Assembly: GCA_030649435.1 (NCBI GenBank)
Contig: JAUSKE010000182.1
Span: forward strand, 1 to 6,524
Direction of reading: 5' to 3'
Origin: Deltaproteobacteria bacterium
GTDB taxonomy: Bacteria > UBA10199 > JACPAL01 > JACOUP01
Length of the DNA stretch: 6,524 nt
The notes under the pieces are model-generated. The model was not told the origin of the DNA, did not search any database, and was given only the letters and a program-made list of their open reading frames with translations. The position numbers were made by a program, and so were the translations under genes. This document shows positions 1-5,694 of this stretch, in pieces; position 1 is the first letter of the stretch, and each line of letters starts with the position of its first letter.

Positions 1-180
1 AAGGTGGCCCCTCAAGCGAGGCGTCGAAAACAGGAGACGCTTTTTCGTGAAGAGGCGCGGGAGATCCTCTTGGATGAGCTCCGCCTCCGTCTTGAAAAGA
101 AGATGGATCAAGAGGGGCCATCGAAATCGTCAAATCCGTACGAAACCGCAGAGAAAATTCTGGCCAAACTTCGCTTGTGA
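1..180 (+). CDS. 3' end of a truncated gene, possibly the C-terminus of a MeaB/ArgK-type GTPase
   Basis: Frame 1 is open from the first base of the window to a TGA at 178-180, giving the last 59 residues of a protein whose start lies outside. The visible part is highly charged: an Arg-rich patch (RRRK, residues 8-11 of the fragment), a helical Glu/Arg/Leu/Lys segment, and a final NPYETAEKIL motif four residues before the end (AKLRL follows). That layout, a basic amphipathic helix followed by a D/N-P-Y-x-x-A-E-x-(I/L)-L ending, is what I recall for the C-terminal dimerisation region of MeaB/ArgK (LAO/AO) GTPases, which chaperone methylmalonyl-CoA mutase. No GTPase motif is inside the window, so the assignment rests on a short, low-complexity tail. 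The reading frame is well supported. The gene is followed by 108 nt of non-coding DNA and then a tRNA gene. Confidence 0.5.
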   Translation, partial: KVAPQARRRKQETLFREEAREILLDELRLRLEKKMDQEGPSKSSNPYETAEKILAKLRL

Positions 181-192
181 AAATAATCTTCA

Positions 193-198
193 TATAAT
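193..198 (+). promoter_or_regulatory. Candidate -10 box (TATAAT) for the tRNA-Met/der unit
   Basis: A perfect TATAAT lies 12 nt after the stop of the upstream gene. A -35 at the usual 17-bp distance (TTCGCT, 170-175) matches the consensus poorly. The better-looking TTGTGA at 175-180 is only 12 bp away. A second -10-like hexamer, TACAAT (222-227), lies in the loop of the large hairpin and also lacks a good -35. One of these presumably drives the tRNA and der, but the sequence does not say which. Confidence 0.3.
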
Positions 199-200
199 AT

Positions 201-253
201 AGCATTTCAACTTTTAGCGGGTACAATAGCACCTGATAAAAGTTAGAAATGCT
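201..253. repeat. Large imperfect palindrome / hairpin between the upstream gene and tRNA-Met
   Basis: The left arm (201-216, AGCATTTCAACTTTTA) pairs along its full length with the right arm (237-253). It forms 16 base pairs interrupted only by one unpaired A at 245. Inside, after a G217/A236 mismatch, positions 218-222 pair with 231-235 (five pairs, one of them G-U). This leaves an 8-nt loop, ACAATAGC. The stem is AT-rich and is not followed by a T run on the plus strand, so it does not look like a standard intrinsic terminator. It could be a small dispersed palindromic element (REP- or MITE-like), a processing signal in the tRNA precursor, or a protein-binding site. Only one copy is in the window, so its repeat nature cannot be judged. 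Confidence 0.6.
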
Positions 254-271
254 TATGGTTGATTAACCATA
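254..271. other. Small perfect hairpin upstream of tRNA-Met, with an alternative pairing
   Basis: TATGGTT (254-260) and AACCATA (265-271) are perfect inverted repeats around a 4-nt GATT loop, abutting the large palindrome at 201-253. GGTTGA (257-262) can instead pair with TCAACC (275-280), which would exclude the first hairpin. The two folds could be alternative structures of the tRNA leader. With such short stems this may also be chance. Confidence 0.35.
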
Positions 272-288
272 GTCTCAACCGGCCCAGA

Positions 289-363
289 GGCAGCGTAGCT
301 CAGTGGTAGAGCAGACGGTTCATACCCGTCTTGTCGTAGGTTCGAATCCTACCGCTGCCACCA
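289..363 (+). tRNA. tRNA-Met(CAU), elongator type, CCA encoded
   Basis: A full cloverleaf can be drawn. The acceptor stem GGCAGCG (289-295) pairs with CGCTGCC (353-359). The D stem is GCTC/GAGC (298-301, 309-312). The anticodon stem is GACGG/CCGTC (314-318, 326-330) with loop TTCATAC and anticodon CAT at 321-323. The variable loop has five bases, and the T stem GTAGG/CCTAC (336-340, 348-352) carries a TTCGAAT loop. The discriminator is A360 and the CCA tail at 361-363 is encoded. It is not the initiator: the first pair is G-C rather than a C/A mismatch, and the anticodon stem lacks the three consecutive G-C pairs with all G on the 5' side. The TTCATAC loop matches elongator tRNA-Met as in Bacillus rather than the CTCATAA loop typical of the lysidine-modified tRNA-Ile2, which is the main alternative. 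der starts 10 nt downstream, so the two are probably cotranscribed. Confidence 0.93.
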
Positions 364-373
364 TTACTCTTTT

Positions 374-1720
374 ATGAAACCTATTGTGGCCCTTGTCGGC
401 CGCCCCAACGTTGGTAAGTCAACCCTCTTTAACCGGATCATCGGTAAGAGAAGAGCGATCACCTTTGACATCCCGGGAGTGACCCGCGACCGTCACTACG
501 GGACCGCTTTCTGGGAAGGGCGTGATTTTATCTGCGTCGACACCGGGGGCTTCCCGCAATCCTCCAAGGGTGCTTCACCCACGGGAGTCCACAAAAAGAT
601 TGAAGAACAAATTGCGATCGCCATCGAAGAAGCGGCCGTTATTGTTCTTGTGGTTGATGCGCAGGATGGTCTGACTTCCGTTGACCAAACGATCGCAACA
701 CGCCTTCGTAAATCAGGAACTCATTTTATAGTGGCGGTCAACAAGGTCGATCTCCCCATTCATGAGGAAAAGAAAACCGAGTTTTATCGTCTCGGAACGG
801 ATGAGGTTTATACCCTCTCTGCAGAGCATGGCACCGCCATGGGTGATTTCATGGACCAGTTGGTCAAGAGGTTACCCCCTGAAAAAATGGCTGCTGAGGA
901 AAAGGCGGATATTAAAATTGCGCTGGCTGGTCGTCCCAATGTGGGCAAATCTTCTCTTTTGAACCGACTTTGCGGTTCTCCCCGTGCGGTGGTGGATGAA
1001 GTGGCCGGAACGACCCGTGATGTGATCGATACTCTGGTCACACTGAATGAAAAAAGATACCTGCTCCTCGATACTGCGGGCATTCGGCGGAAGGGAAAAT
1101 CCGACACCATGTTGGAGAGGACCTGCGTCCTTCTTGCGGAACGGGCGATCCATCGGGCCGATATTTGCCTGCTCCTTCTGGATGCGGGGGAGGGGCTGTC
1201 GCGTCAGGAGGCCCACATCGCCGGTTTCGTGGGGGAAAATACAAGAGGTCTGATTATCCTCGTCAACAAATGGGATCTACCCATTAAGGTCAAGGGGAGT
1301 GAGGAATCGTACCGAAAAAAAATCAGGCAGGCGTTTAAGTTTGCCCCGTATGCGCCGATCCTTTTTGTTTCCGCCAAAAGCGGTTTGGGTGTGCCACAAA
1401 TCTGGAAAGAGATTGATGCTGTTTATGCCGAATTCTCGCGTGAATTGGAACCGTCGCTCCTTCAGGAAATTCTTTTGGCGGCACTGGAGGCTCACCCTCC
1501 GCCCATTTACGGAGCCTACCCGCTCGCGTTCCATAGTGTCCGGCAGGTCGGGCACTGCCCACCGACACTCCTTATTATAATTGATCGCCCAAAGGGACTT
1601 CATTTTTCGATGGAGCGTTACCTGATATCGCAATTTCGAAAGGGGCTGGGGCTTGAAAAGGGGCCGTTGAGAATTATTTTTAGAAAAGGAAAGAAGGAAG
1701 AAGAAGCGGAAGAGGTTTAA
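374..1720 (+). CDS. der: Ribosome biogenesis GTPase Der (EngA), double GTPase
   Basis: The 448-residue product has the tandem G-domain layout unique to Der, which binds the 50S subunit and promotes its late assembly in the cytoplasm. The first G domain has the P-loop GRPNVGKST (9-17), GVTRDR (35-40), DTGG (56-59), NKVD (123-126) and SAEHG (149-153). The second repeats the set: GRPNVGKSS (186-194), TTRD (213-216), DTAG (233-236), NKWD (298-301) and SAK (333-335). A KH-like domain (about 350-440) ends the protein and contains the PKGLHFSMERYL segment, somewhat divergent from typical Der. The protein finishes in a short acidic tail (KKEEEAEEV). Length is normal for the family. ATG 374 is the natural start because the protein begins at the first strand before the P-loop and upstream in-frame codons run into the tRNA without a start. 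There is no Shine-Dalgarno sequence in the 10 nt after the tRNA CCA. The TAA stop is interlocked with that of the convergent hydrolase gene. Confidence 0.98.
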   Translation: MKPIVALVGRPNVGKSTLFNRIIGKRRAITFDIPGVTRDRHYGTAFWEGRDFICVDTGGFPQSSKGASPTGVHKKIEEQIAIAIEEAAVIVLVVDAQDGLTSVDQTIATRLRKSGTHFIVAVNKVDLPIHEEKKTEFYRLGTDEVYTLSAEHGTAMGDFMDQLVKRLPPEKMAAEEKADIKIALAGRPNVGKSSLLNRLCGSPRAVVDEVAGTTRDVIDTLVTLNEKRYLLLDTAGIRRKGKSDTMLERTCVLLAERAIHRADICLLLLDAGEGLSRQEAHIAGFVGENTRGLIILVNKWDLPIKVKGSEESYRKKIRQAFKFAPYAPILFVSAKSGLGVPQIWKEIDAVYAEFSRELEPSLLQEILLAALEAHPPPIYGAYPLAFHSVRQVGHCPPTLLIIIDRPKGLHFSMERYLISQFRKGLGLEKGPLRIIFRKGKKEEEAEEV

Positions 1721-2481
1721 TCTTCTTTCTCCCCCTCCAGAAGTTCTCGTTTGATCACACTGTAGACCGATTTTTTGATCACAAAATCAGAGTGGCTCAA
1801 GTGTGGGATATCCACATTTTTGAGGTTCTTGGCCCCTGGGGCGATATCCAGCATCGAGCTTTTGTAGAAACAGACCTTGTCGTCGCGGGAATAGATGGAG
1901 GTGAACCGGACCTGCTTGGGGAACGGGCCTTGTTTCAATTTTCGGATGAAAGAAGAGACCGGAACCATCTGCCTAAGACTCTTGGAAAAGAGGCCGAGCG
2001 GTGTGACCATCCCCAAGAGCGCCCAATAATTCCCGTTGTGAGGGCAGGCGAGGGTGATCAAGGTCCGAACCCTTTTGTCCCCCTCCAATCGCTTGATGTA
2101 GTAGCGACCAATCAGTCCCCCCTTGGAGTGCCCGATGATGCTAATTTTTTTGAGATTGTAACGCTCGCAGAGGCGTTCTACTTTTTGGTGAACAAGCTCG
2201 GCACTCTCTTCGATGCATTTGGTATTGAAGGTGTCGAAGATCCCTCCCAAGTTGAGGGAAAAAACGCAAAACTCATCACGACGAAGGCGGCGTTCTAAAA
2301 TGCCGACTGTTCGGCGACTCGCTCCATAGCCGTAGAGGAGAAGGACGGGATGGTCACAGTGGGCAAAATCGGTCAGTCGCTTGACCTTGTTTCCTTCCAA
2401 GGTCATTTTGACGTAAGTGGCGGTCGTTGTCAGGTCTTGCTTCGCCTGGCTGTACCATTTCTTGATACGAGTGATTGGCAT
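1717..2481 (-). CDS. Alpha/beta-hydrolase, triacylglycerol lipase/PGAP1-like esterase family
   Basis: The 254-residue product from ATG 2481 is a serine hydrolase. The nucleophile elbow is GHSKGG with Ser109. An oxyanion-type LLLYGYG strand-turn lies near residues 48-53. A probable acid lies in YSRDDK (Asp200 or Asp201), and a probable catalytic His in LSHSDF (His230, with His227 as alternative). The segment LITLACPHNG after the elbow resembles the L-x-T-P-H-x-G stretch of bacterial lipases and DUF676/PGAP1-like acyl-ester hydrolases. No signal peptide or membrane helix is evident, so it is probably cytoplasmic; its substrate cannot be told. A longer reading from TTG 2523 would add 14 residues, but that TTG is the -35 hexamer of a TTGACA-17-TACAAT promoter, so ATG 2481 is preferred. 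No convincing Shine-Dalgarno is seen: GGAAG directly abuts the ATG. The gene runs convergent to der, overlapping its stop, and divergent from the TPR gene. Confidence 0.85.
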   Translation of the reverse strand: MPITRIKKWYSQAKQDLTTTATYVKMTLEGNKVKRLTDFAHCDHPVLLLYGYGASRRTVGILERRLRRDEFCVFSLNLGGIFDTFNTKCIEESAELVHQKVERLCERYNLKKISIIGHSKGGLIGRYYIKRLEGDKRVRTLITLACPHNGNYWALLGMVTPLGLFSKSLRQMVPVSSFIRKLKQGPFPKQVRFTSIYSRDDKVCFYKSSMLDIAPGAKNLKNVDIPHLSHSDFVIKKSVYSVIKRELLEGEKED

Positions 2482-2494
2482 CTTCCGGAACTCA

Positions 2495-2523
2495 ATTGTA
2501 CGGAAAATGAGGCGGTGTGTCAA
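2495..2523 (-). promoter_or_regulatory. Sigma70-type promoter of the hydrolase gene
   Basis: Read on the minus strand, TTGACA (2523-2518) is separated by 17 bp from TACAAT (2500-2495). The -35 is perfect, the -10 matches 5 of 6, and the spacing is optimal. Transcription should start near 2488-2484, leaving a leader of only about 2-7 nt before ATG 2481. This promoter excludes TTG 2523 as the start codon. Confidence 0.75.
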
Positions 2524-2544
2524 GAAAGAGAGGGGAATATCTTA

Positions 2545-2572
2545 TTGACACAACTCAGGTTTTCACGATAAT
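2545..2572 (+). promoter_or_regulatory. Sigma70-type promoter of the TPR/propeller operon
   Basis: TTGACA (2545-2550) is followed after 16 bp by GATAAT (2567-2572, 5 of 6 to TATAAT). The predicted start point (about 2579-2581) falls on or within two bases of ATG 2581, which implies a leaderless transcript. It stands back to back with the hydrolase promoter; the two -35 boxes are 21 bp apart, so a regulator bound between them could act on both. Confidence 0.72.
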
Positions 2573-2580
2573 TCCGCGGC

Positions 2581-3042
2581 ATGGCGCTCTACGAAAAATT
2601 ACCGACCCTGTCGCTCAAAAAAGAGGGAGTCCTTCAATTCTTTCAGGAGAGAAAAGGGATCACCGTGACGATTATCCTTTCCCTTTTGATCCTCGTCCTT
2701 TTGGTTGCCGGTGGGCCAGTACTGATCCAGCAGTTCAAGCGGCAGAGGGTTGCCAAGCTTTTCGAACAGGTCTCTGTGCTTCATAAGAAGGCAGCAGAAG
2801 AGCAGCTGAAGGGGGATTGGGAGGCGGCAACGGCGGATCTTGAGAGAGCGGTGGTTTTGAAAGAGAACCCGCTCGCCGACTACAGCCTGTTTTTACTCGC
2901 CCTCTGTTATGAAAAAAAGGGAGACCGTCAGAAGGCGATCACCCTTTACGAAGAGATTTTGAGCGGCGAGGGACACGAGGAGCAGAGTCCGTTCAAAGAA
3001 CTCGCCCGCCAGAAGAAGATATGGTTAAAAGCCGGACTTTAA
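2581..3042 (+). CDS. Single-pass inner-membrane protein with periplasmic TPR region, YfgM-like layout
   Basis: The 153-residue product has a basic, cytoplasmic-looking N-terminus (about 1-25, ending QERKG). One strong hydrophobic helix follows (about 26-48, rich in I/L/V). A basic KRQR at 53-56 and a helical region come next, carrying one degenerate TPR-like hairpin (about 62-94) and one clear TPR (about 97-127, including ALCYEKKGDRQKAITLYEEIL in two helices). This matches the layout of YfgM, the ancillary SecYEG/periplasmic chaperone-network subunit, though it is shorter than the roughly 206-residue Escherichia coli protein. The next gene is a BamB-like propeller, as yfgM-bamB in E. coli. 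That makes a role in envelope protein export or folding a reasonable inference, although sequence similarity beyond the layout is not obvious by eye. ATG 2581 is chosen because the promoter starts transcription there. No Shine-Dalgarno precedes it. The last 22 nt overlap the next gene, suggesting translational coupling. Confidence 0.85.
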   Translation: MALYEKLPTLSLKKEGVLQFFQERKGITVTIILSLLILVLLVAGGPVLIQQFKRQRVAKLFEQVSVLHKKAAEEQLKGDWEAATADLERAVVLKENPLADYSLFLLALCYEKKGDRQKAITLYEEILSGEGHEEQSPFKELARQKKIWLKAGL

Positions 3043-4181
3043 TTTTCATTTTTATCTTTTTGCTCTTCGCTCCGTTTGCCGATGCGGTGAAGATCATCAA
3101 AAAAGGGTCCGGTCCGGTCTATAAAATCCCCTTTCGTCCCAAGTGGGTCTCAATGATCAAAAAGGGGAAGCTCTTCAAATACCAGCGCAAGGAGTTTGCC
3201 TCGCCGCGGGTCTATCGGGATCTTATTTTTGTCGGCGCGGACAGCCACTATTTTTATTGCCTGAAGAGCAAGAATGGTCACAAATTGTGGCGGTTTGAGG
3301 CGAAAGGGGCGGTTCATTCAGTTCCTTCATTTTCCGAAGAGACCGTTTTCTTTGGAGACAACAAGGGGATTTTTTATGCCTTGGATATCAAAACAGGAAA
3401 CGAACGTTGGCGGTTTAATGATGCCGGTTCAGAAATCCTGGCACCGGCGGCAATCCATGAAAATACAATCTACCTGACGACTCTCGAAGGAAAGCTGATC
3501 GCCCTTGATCTCCACTCCGGACAAAAAAATTGGGAGCTGACGCACGCGCTTCAATCCAAAAAGGGATTTACGATCCGAAACCATAGTGGGCCAGTACTCT
3601 TTCAAGGGGCGGTGATTGTTGGTTTTGCCGACGGAGTGTTGGCCGCCTATTCCGAAAAAGAGGGGAATCCTTTGTGGGAGAAGGATTTGGCTGCAGGGGA
3701 GGGATCCTTTCGGGATGTCGATATGACCCCGCTTATTGAAGAAAATCGGCTCTATGCTGCCGGTTTTCAGGGAGATCTTTTCTGTCTGGAGCTGACCCCC
3801 AAAAAATCATCAAACTCTACCGTTCCAAAAGTTTTGTGGCAACAAAAGATCGGGAGCGACGTTGGTTTTGCCATCCAGGATGACGTTCTTTATGTCTCAG
3901 GTTCAGACGGAATTCTCTACGCCTTGAACAAGATGAGCGGAGTTAAGGTCTGGGAGAAGAAGATCGGTCGGGGAGGCCTGTCGGCACCGGCTGTTTTGAA
4001 GAGTACCGTGGTTGTTGCGACGACCGATAAAGAGGTCTTTTTTGTGAATACCCTCAATGGCGACATTAAGATCGGCCGTTTTGCCAAAAAAGGGGTCTTT
4101 GGAGATCCCACTATCGATGGGGACCGTGTCTATTACCTCTCCAACGGCGGGCGACTCTATTCCTTGAAGATTGTTTATTGA
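3021..4181 (+). CDS. Exported PQQ-type beta-propeller protein, BamB-like
   Basis: The 386-residue product begins with a classical Sec signal peptide: MVKSR, a hydrophobic core (6-18), and a likely cleavage after ADA (20-22). The rest is built of beta-propeller repeats of the form G-x-hydrophobic-Y/A-A-L-D-x-x-(T/S)-G-x-x-x-W. Blade-closing Trp residues are at 90, 130, 171, 219, 273 and 311, a Trp-less seventh repeat lies near 337-351, and a terminal half-repeat (GGRLYSLKIVY) could close the ring with the N-terminal strand around Trp42. Seven to eight blades and this length fit BamB (392 residues in E. coli), a scaffold of the BAM outer-membrane protein assembly machine, and the yfgM-like neighbour supports it. 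Unlike E. coli BamB there is no lipobox Cys at the cleavage site, so the protein would be soluble in the periplasm. A generic PQQ-repeat protein is the alternative. The start at 3021 lies inside the preceding gene and is fixed by the signal peptide; only a weak AGAAG precedes it. Confidence 0.82.
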   Translation: MVKSRTLIFIFIFLLFAPFADAVKIIKKGSGPVYKIPFRPKWVSMIKKGKLFKYQRKEFASPRVYRDLIFVGADSHYFYCLKSKNGHKLWRFEAKGAVHSVPSFSEETVFFGDNKGIFYALDIKTGNERWRFNDAGSEILAPAAIHENTIYLTTLEGKLIALDLHSGQKNWELTHALQSKKGFTIRNHSGPVLFQGAVIVGFADGVLAAYSEKEGNPLWEKDLAAGEGSFRDVDMTPLIEENRLYAAGFQGDLFCLELTPKKSSNSTVPKVLWQQKIGSDVGFAIQDDVLYVSGSDGILYALNKMSGVKVWEKKIGRGGLSAPAVLKSTVVVATTDKEVFFVNTLNGDIKIGRFAKKGVFGDPTIDGDRVYYLSNGGRLYSLKIVY

Positions 4182-4192
4182 TTTCCGATGGC

Positions 4193-4219
4193 TTGACAGC
4201 CTCCGCCAACTAGTATAAA
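4193..4219 (+). promoter_or_regulatory. Sigma70-type promoter of guaBA
   Basis: TTGACA (4193-4198) is followed by TATAAA (4214-4219) at 15 bp, or by ATAAAT (4215-4220) at 16 bp. Transcription should start around 4226-4228, at or two bases before ATG 4228, so the guaB mRNA would be leaderless. The upstream ATG at 4219 overlaps the -10 box and would not be transcribed. The promoter sits in the 46-nt gap after the propeller gene, with no terminator visible, so read-through is also possible. Confidence 0.7.
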
Positions 4220-4227
4220 TGCTCGAT

Positions 4228-5694
4228 ATGGAAGTCCATTCTTTTCCTGAAGCCCTCACATTTGATGATGTCTTGATCCTGCCCGGGCAGAGTTCTGTCC
4301 TTCCGAAGGATGTTGATACCGGGACGCGCCTGACCGAACGGATCCGTCTTCAGATCCCACTCATCTCTGCGGCGATGGATTCCGTGACCGAATCAAAAAC
4401 GGCGATTGCGATGGCCCGCTCCGGCGGCTTGGGGATTATCCATCGGAATCTATCCATTGCGGAACAGGTCCTTGAGGTGGAGAAGGTCAAGAAGTCGGAA
4501 TCCGGCATGATCCTCAAACCGATCACCCTCTCTCCCGACCTCAAGGTTCGTGAGGCGGTCCGGGTGATGCAAGAAAACAACATCTCCGGTGTGCCGATTA
4601 CGGAGGATGGAAAATTAGTCGGCATCCTGACCCATCGCGACCTTCGCTTTCTGAAAAACATGAACCAAAAGATTGAAGAGGTGATGACCCGCGATGTGGT
4701 GACCGCCAAAGAAGGGATTGATCTTGAGAAGGCCAAAGAGATTTTGCAAAAGAGAAGGATTGAAAAACTGCCGGTGGTCGATGCCAAAAACAACCTGATC
4801 GGTCTCATCACGATTAAAGATATTGAAAAGGCGATGAAGTATCCGGAGTCCTGTAAGGATGAACATGGTTCCCTTCGAGTGGGAGCGGCGATTGGTGTTG
4901 GTGGGTCTTCCCTCGAACGGGCCGAGGCGCTGATTGCGGCCGGGGTTGACCTCATTGTGATCGACACCGCTCATGGGCATACCGACTCGGTCATTGAAAC
5001 AGCCCGGGCCTTTAAGAAAAAATTTCCGGATCAGGATTTAGTAGTTGGCAATATAGCGACGGAAGAAGCTGCGGCGGCCTTGATCAAGGCCGGTGTGAAT
5101 GGGATCAAGGTCGGTGTTGGTCCCGGTTCGATTTGTACGACCCGTATCGTTTCCGGGGTGGGTGTCCCACAAATCACGGCGATCTTGGCCTGCGCCAAGG
5201 CGGTCCGAAAGGCCAAAAATGTTTCGCTCATCGCCGATGGCGGGATCAAATATTCGGGCGATGTCACCAAGGGTTTGGCGGCCGGTGCCGATGCGATCAT
5301 GGCCGGTTCGCTCTTTGCCGGTACCGATGAGGCGCCGGGGGAGATGATCCTTTATCAGGGGCGCTCTTACAAACTTTACCGCGGGATGGGTTCTCTCAGT
5401 GCGATGAAGAAAGGTTCCAAGGATCGTTATTTTCAAGATGCGGTTGAAGACAGTTCGAAGCTGGTTCCGGAAGGGATCGAAGGGATGGTCCCGTATCGTG
5501 GTCCGCTTGCCGAGACGGTTCATCAACTGATTGGGGGTTTGAGGGCCGGCATGGGGTATGTCGGTGCCGCCAATCTTTCCGAGCTAAAGAGCAAGGCGCA
5601 GTTTGTTCGGATCACACATGCCGGTCTTAAAGAAAGCCATGTGCATGATGTCACCATCACCAAGGAAGCCCCGAATTACCGGTTAGAGAAATGA
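4228..5694 (+). CDS. guaB: Inosine-5'-monophosphate dehydrogenase (IMPDH)
   Basis: The 488-residue product catalyses NAD-dependent oxidation of IMP to XMP, the committed step of GMP synthesis, in the cytoplasm. It begins with the family hallmark LTFDDVLILPG (11-21 in this numbering). A Bateman module of two CBS domains (about 94-205) interrupts the TIM barrel; it usually binds adenine or guanine nucleotides and tunes activity. The barrel resumes with DTAHGH (256-261) and the catalytic loop GPGSICTTR, whose Cys303 forms the covalent E-XMP* intermediate. ADGGI (336-340), the YRGMGS segment (384-389) and the flap with Arg400-Tyr401, which activates water, follow, then VPEGIEG. All key residues are present. 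An ATG three codons upstream (4219) is in frame but lies in the -10 box. Starting at 4228 gives the same 488-residue length as the E. coli enzyme. The stop overlaps the guaA start (ATGA). Confidence 0.97.
   Translation: MEVHSFPEALTFDDVLILPGQSSVLPKDVDTGTRLTERIRLQIPLISAAMDSVTESKTAIAMARSGGLGIIHRNLSIAEQVLEVEKVKKSESGMILKPITLSPDLKVREAVRVMQENNISGVPITEDGKLVGILTHRDLRFLKNMNQKIEEVMTRDVVTAKEGIDLEKAKEILQKRRIEKLPVVDAKNNLIGLITIKDIEKAMKYPESCKDEHGSLRVGAAIGVGGSSLERAEALIAAGVDLIVIDTAHGHTDSVIETARAFKKKFPDQDLVVGNIATEEAAAALIKAGVNGIKVGVGPGSICTTRIVSGVGVPQITAILACAKAVRKAKNVSLIADGGIKYSGDVTKGLAAGADAIMAGSLFAGTDEAPGEMILYQGRSYKLYRGMGSLSAMKKGSKDRYFQDAVEDSSKLVPEGIEGMVPYRGPLAETVHQLIGGLRAGMGYVGAANLSELKSKAQFVRITHAGLKESHVHDVTITKEAPNYRLEK

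Noticed and set aside
289..363. Initiator tRNA-fMet reading of the tRNA
   Set aside because: The first acceptor pair is G-C and the anticodon stem is GACGG/CCGTC, lacking the three consecutive G-C pairs of initiators.
465..470. A further TTGACA on the plus strand inside der
   Set aside because: No -10-like hexamer occurs 15-19 bp downstream and no gene starts nearby.
1689..1729. GAAAGAAG/CTTCTTTC inverted repeat at the der stop as a bidirectional terminator
   Set aside because: The stem has 8 weak pairs in low-complexity purine/pyrimidine DNA with a 25-nt or longer loop and no T run. It is probably a by-product of the charged C-terminal tails.
1792..2298. 168-codon open frame on the plus strand inside the hydrolase gene
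   Set aside because: It is antisense to a well-supported hydrolase with catalytic motifs, and its translation shows no recognisable domain or promoter. It is a shadow frame.
2711..3598. The 13-mer GTGGGCCAGTACT occurs at 2711-2723 and 3586-3598
   Set aside because: Both copies are coding and translate to G-P-V-L in each gene. There are only two copies with no flanking similarity, so this is most likely coincidence.
4190..4201. GGCT-TGAC-AGCC mini-hairpin after the propeller gene as a terminator
   Set aside because: The stem is only 4 bp, no T run follows, and it coincides with the guaB -35 box.
4350..4967. 205-codon minus-strand frame inside guaB
   Set aside because: The composition (Ser/Arg/Ile/Thr-rich) is typical of reverse-strand reading of a conserved gene, and guaB is complete on the plus strand.
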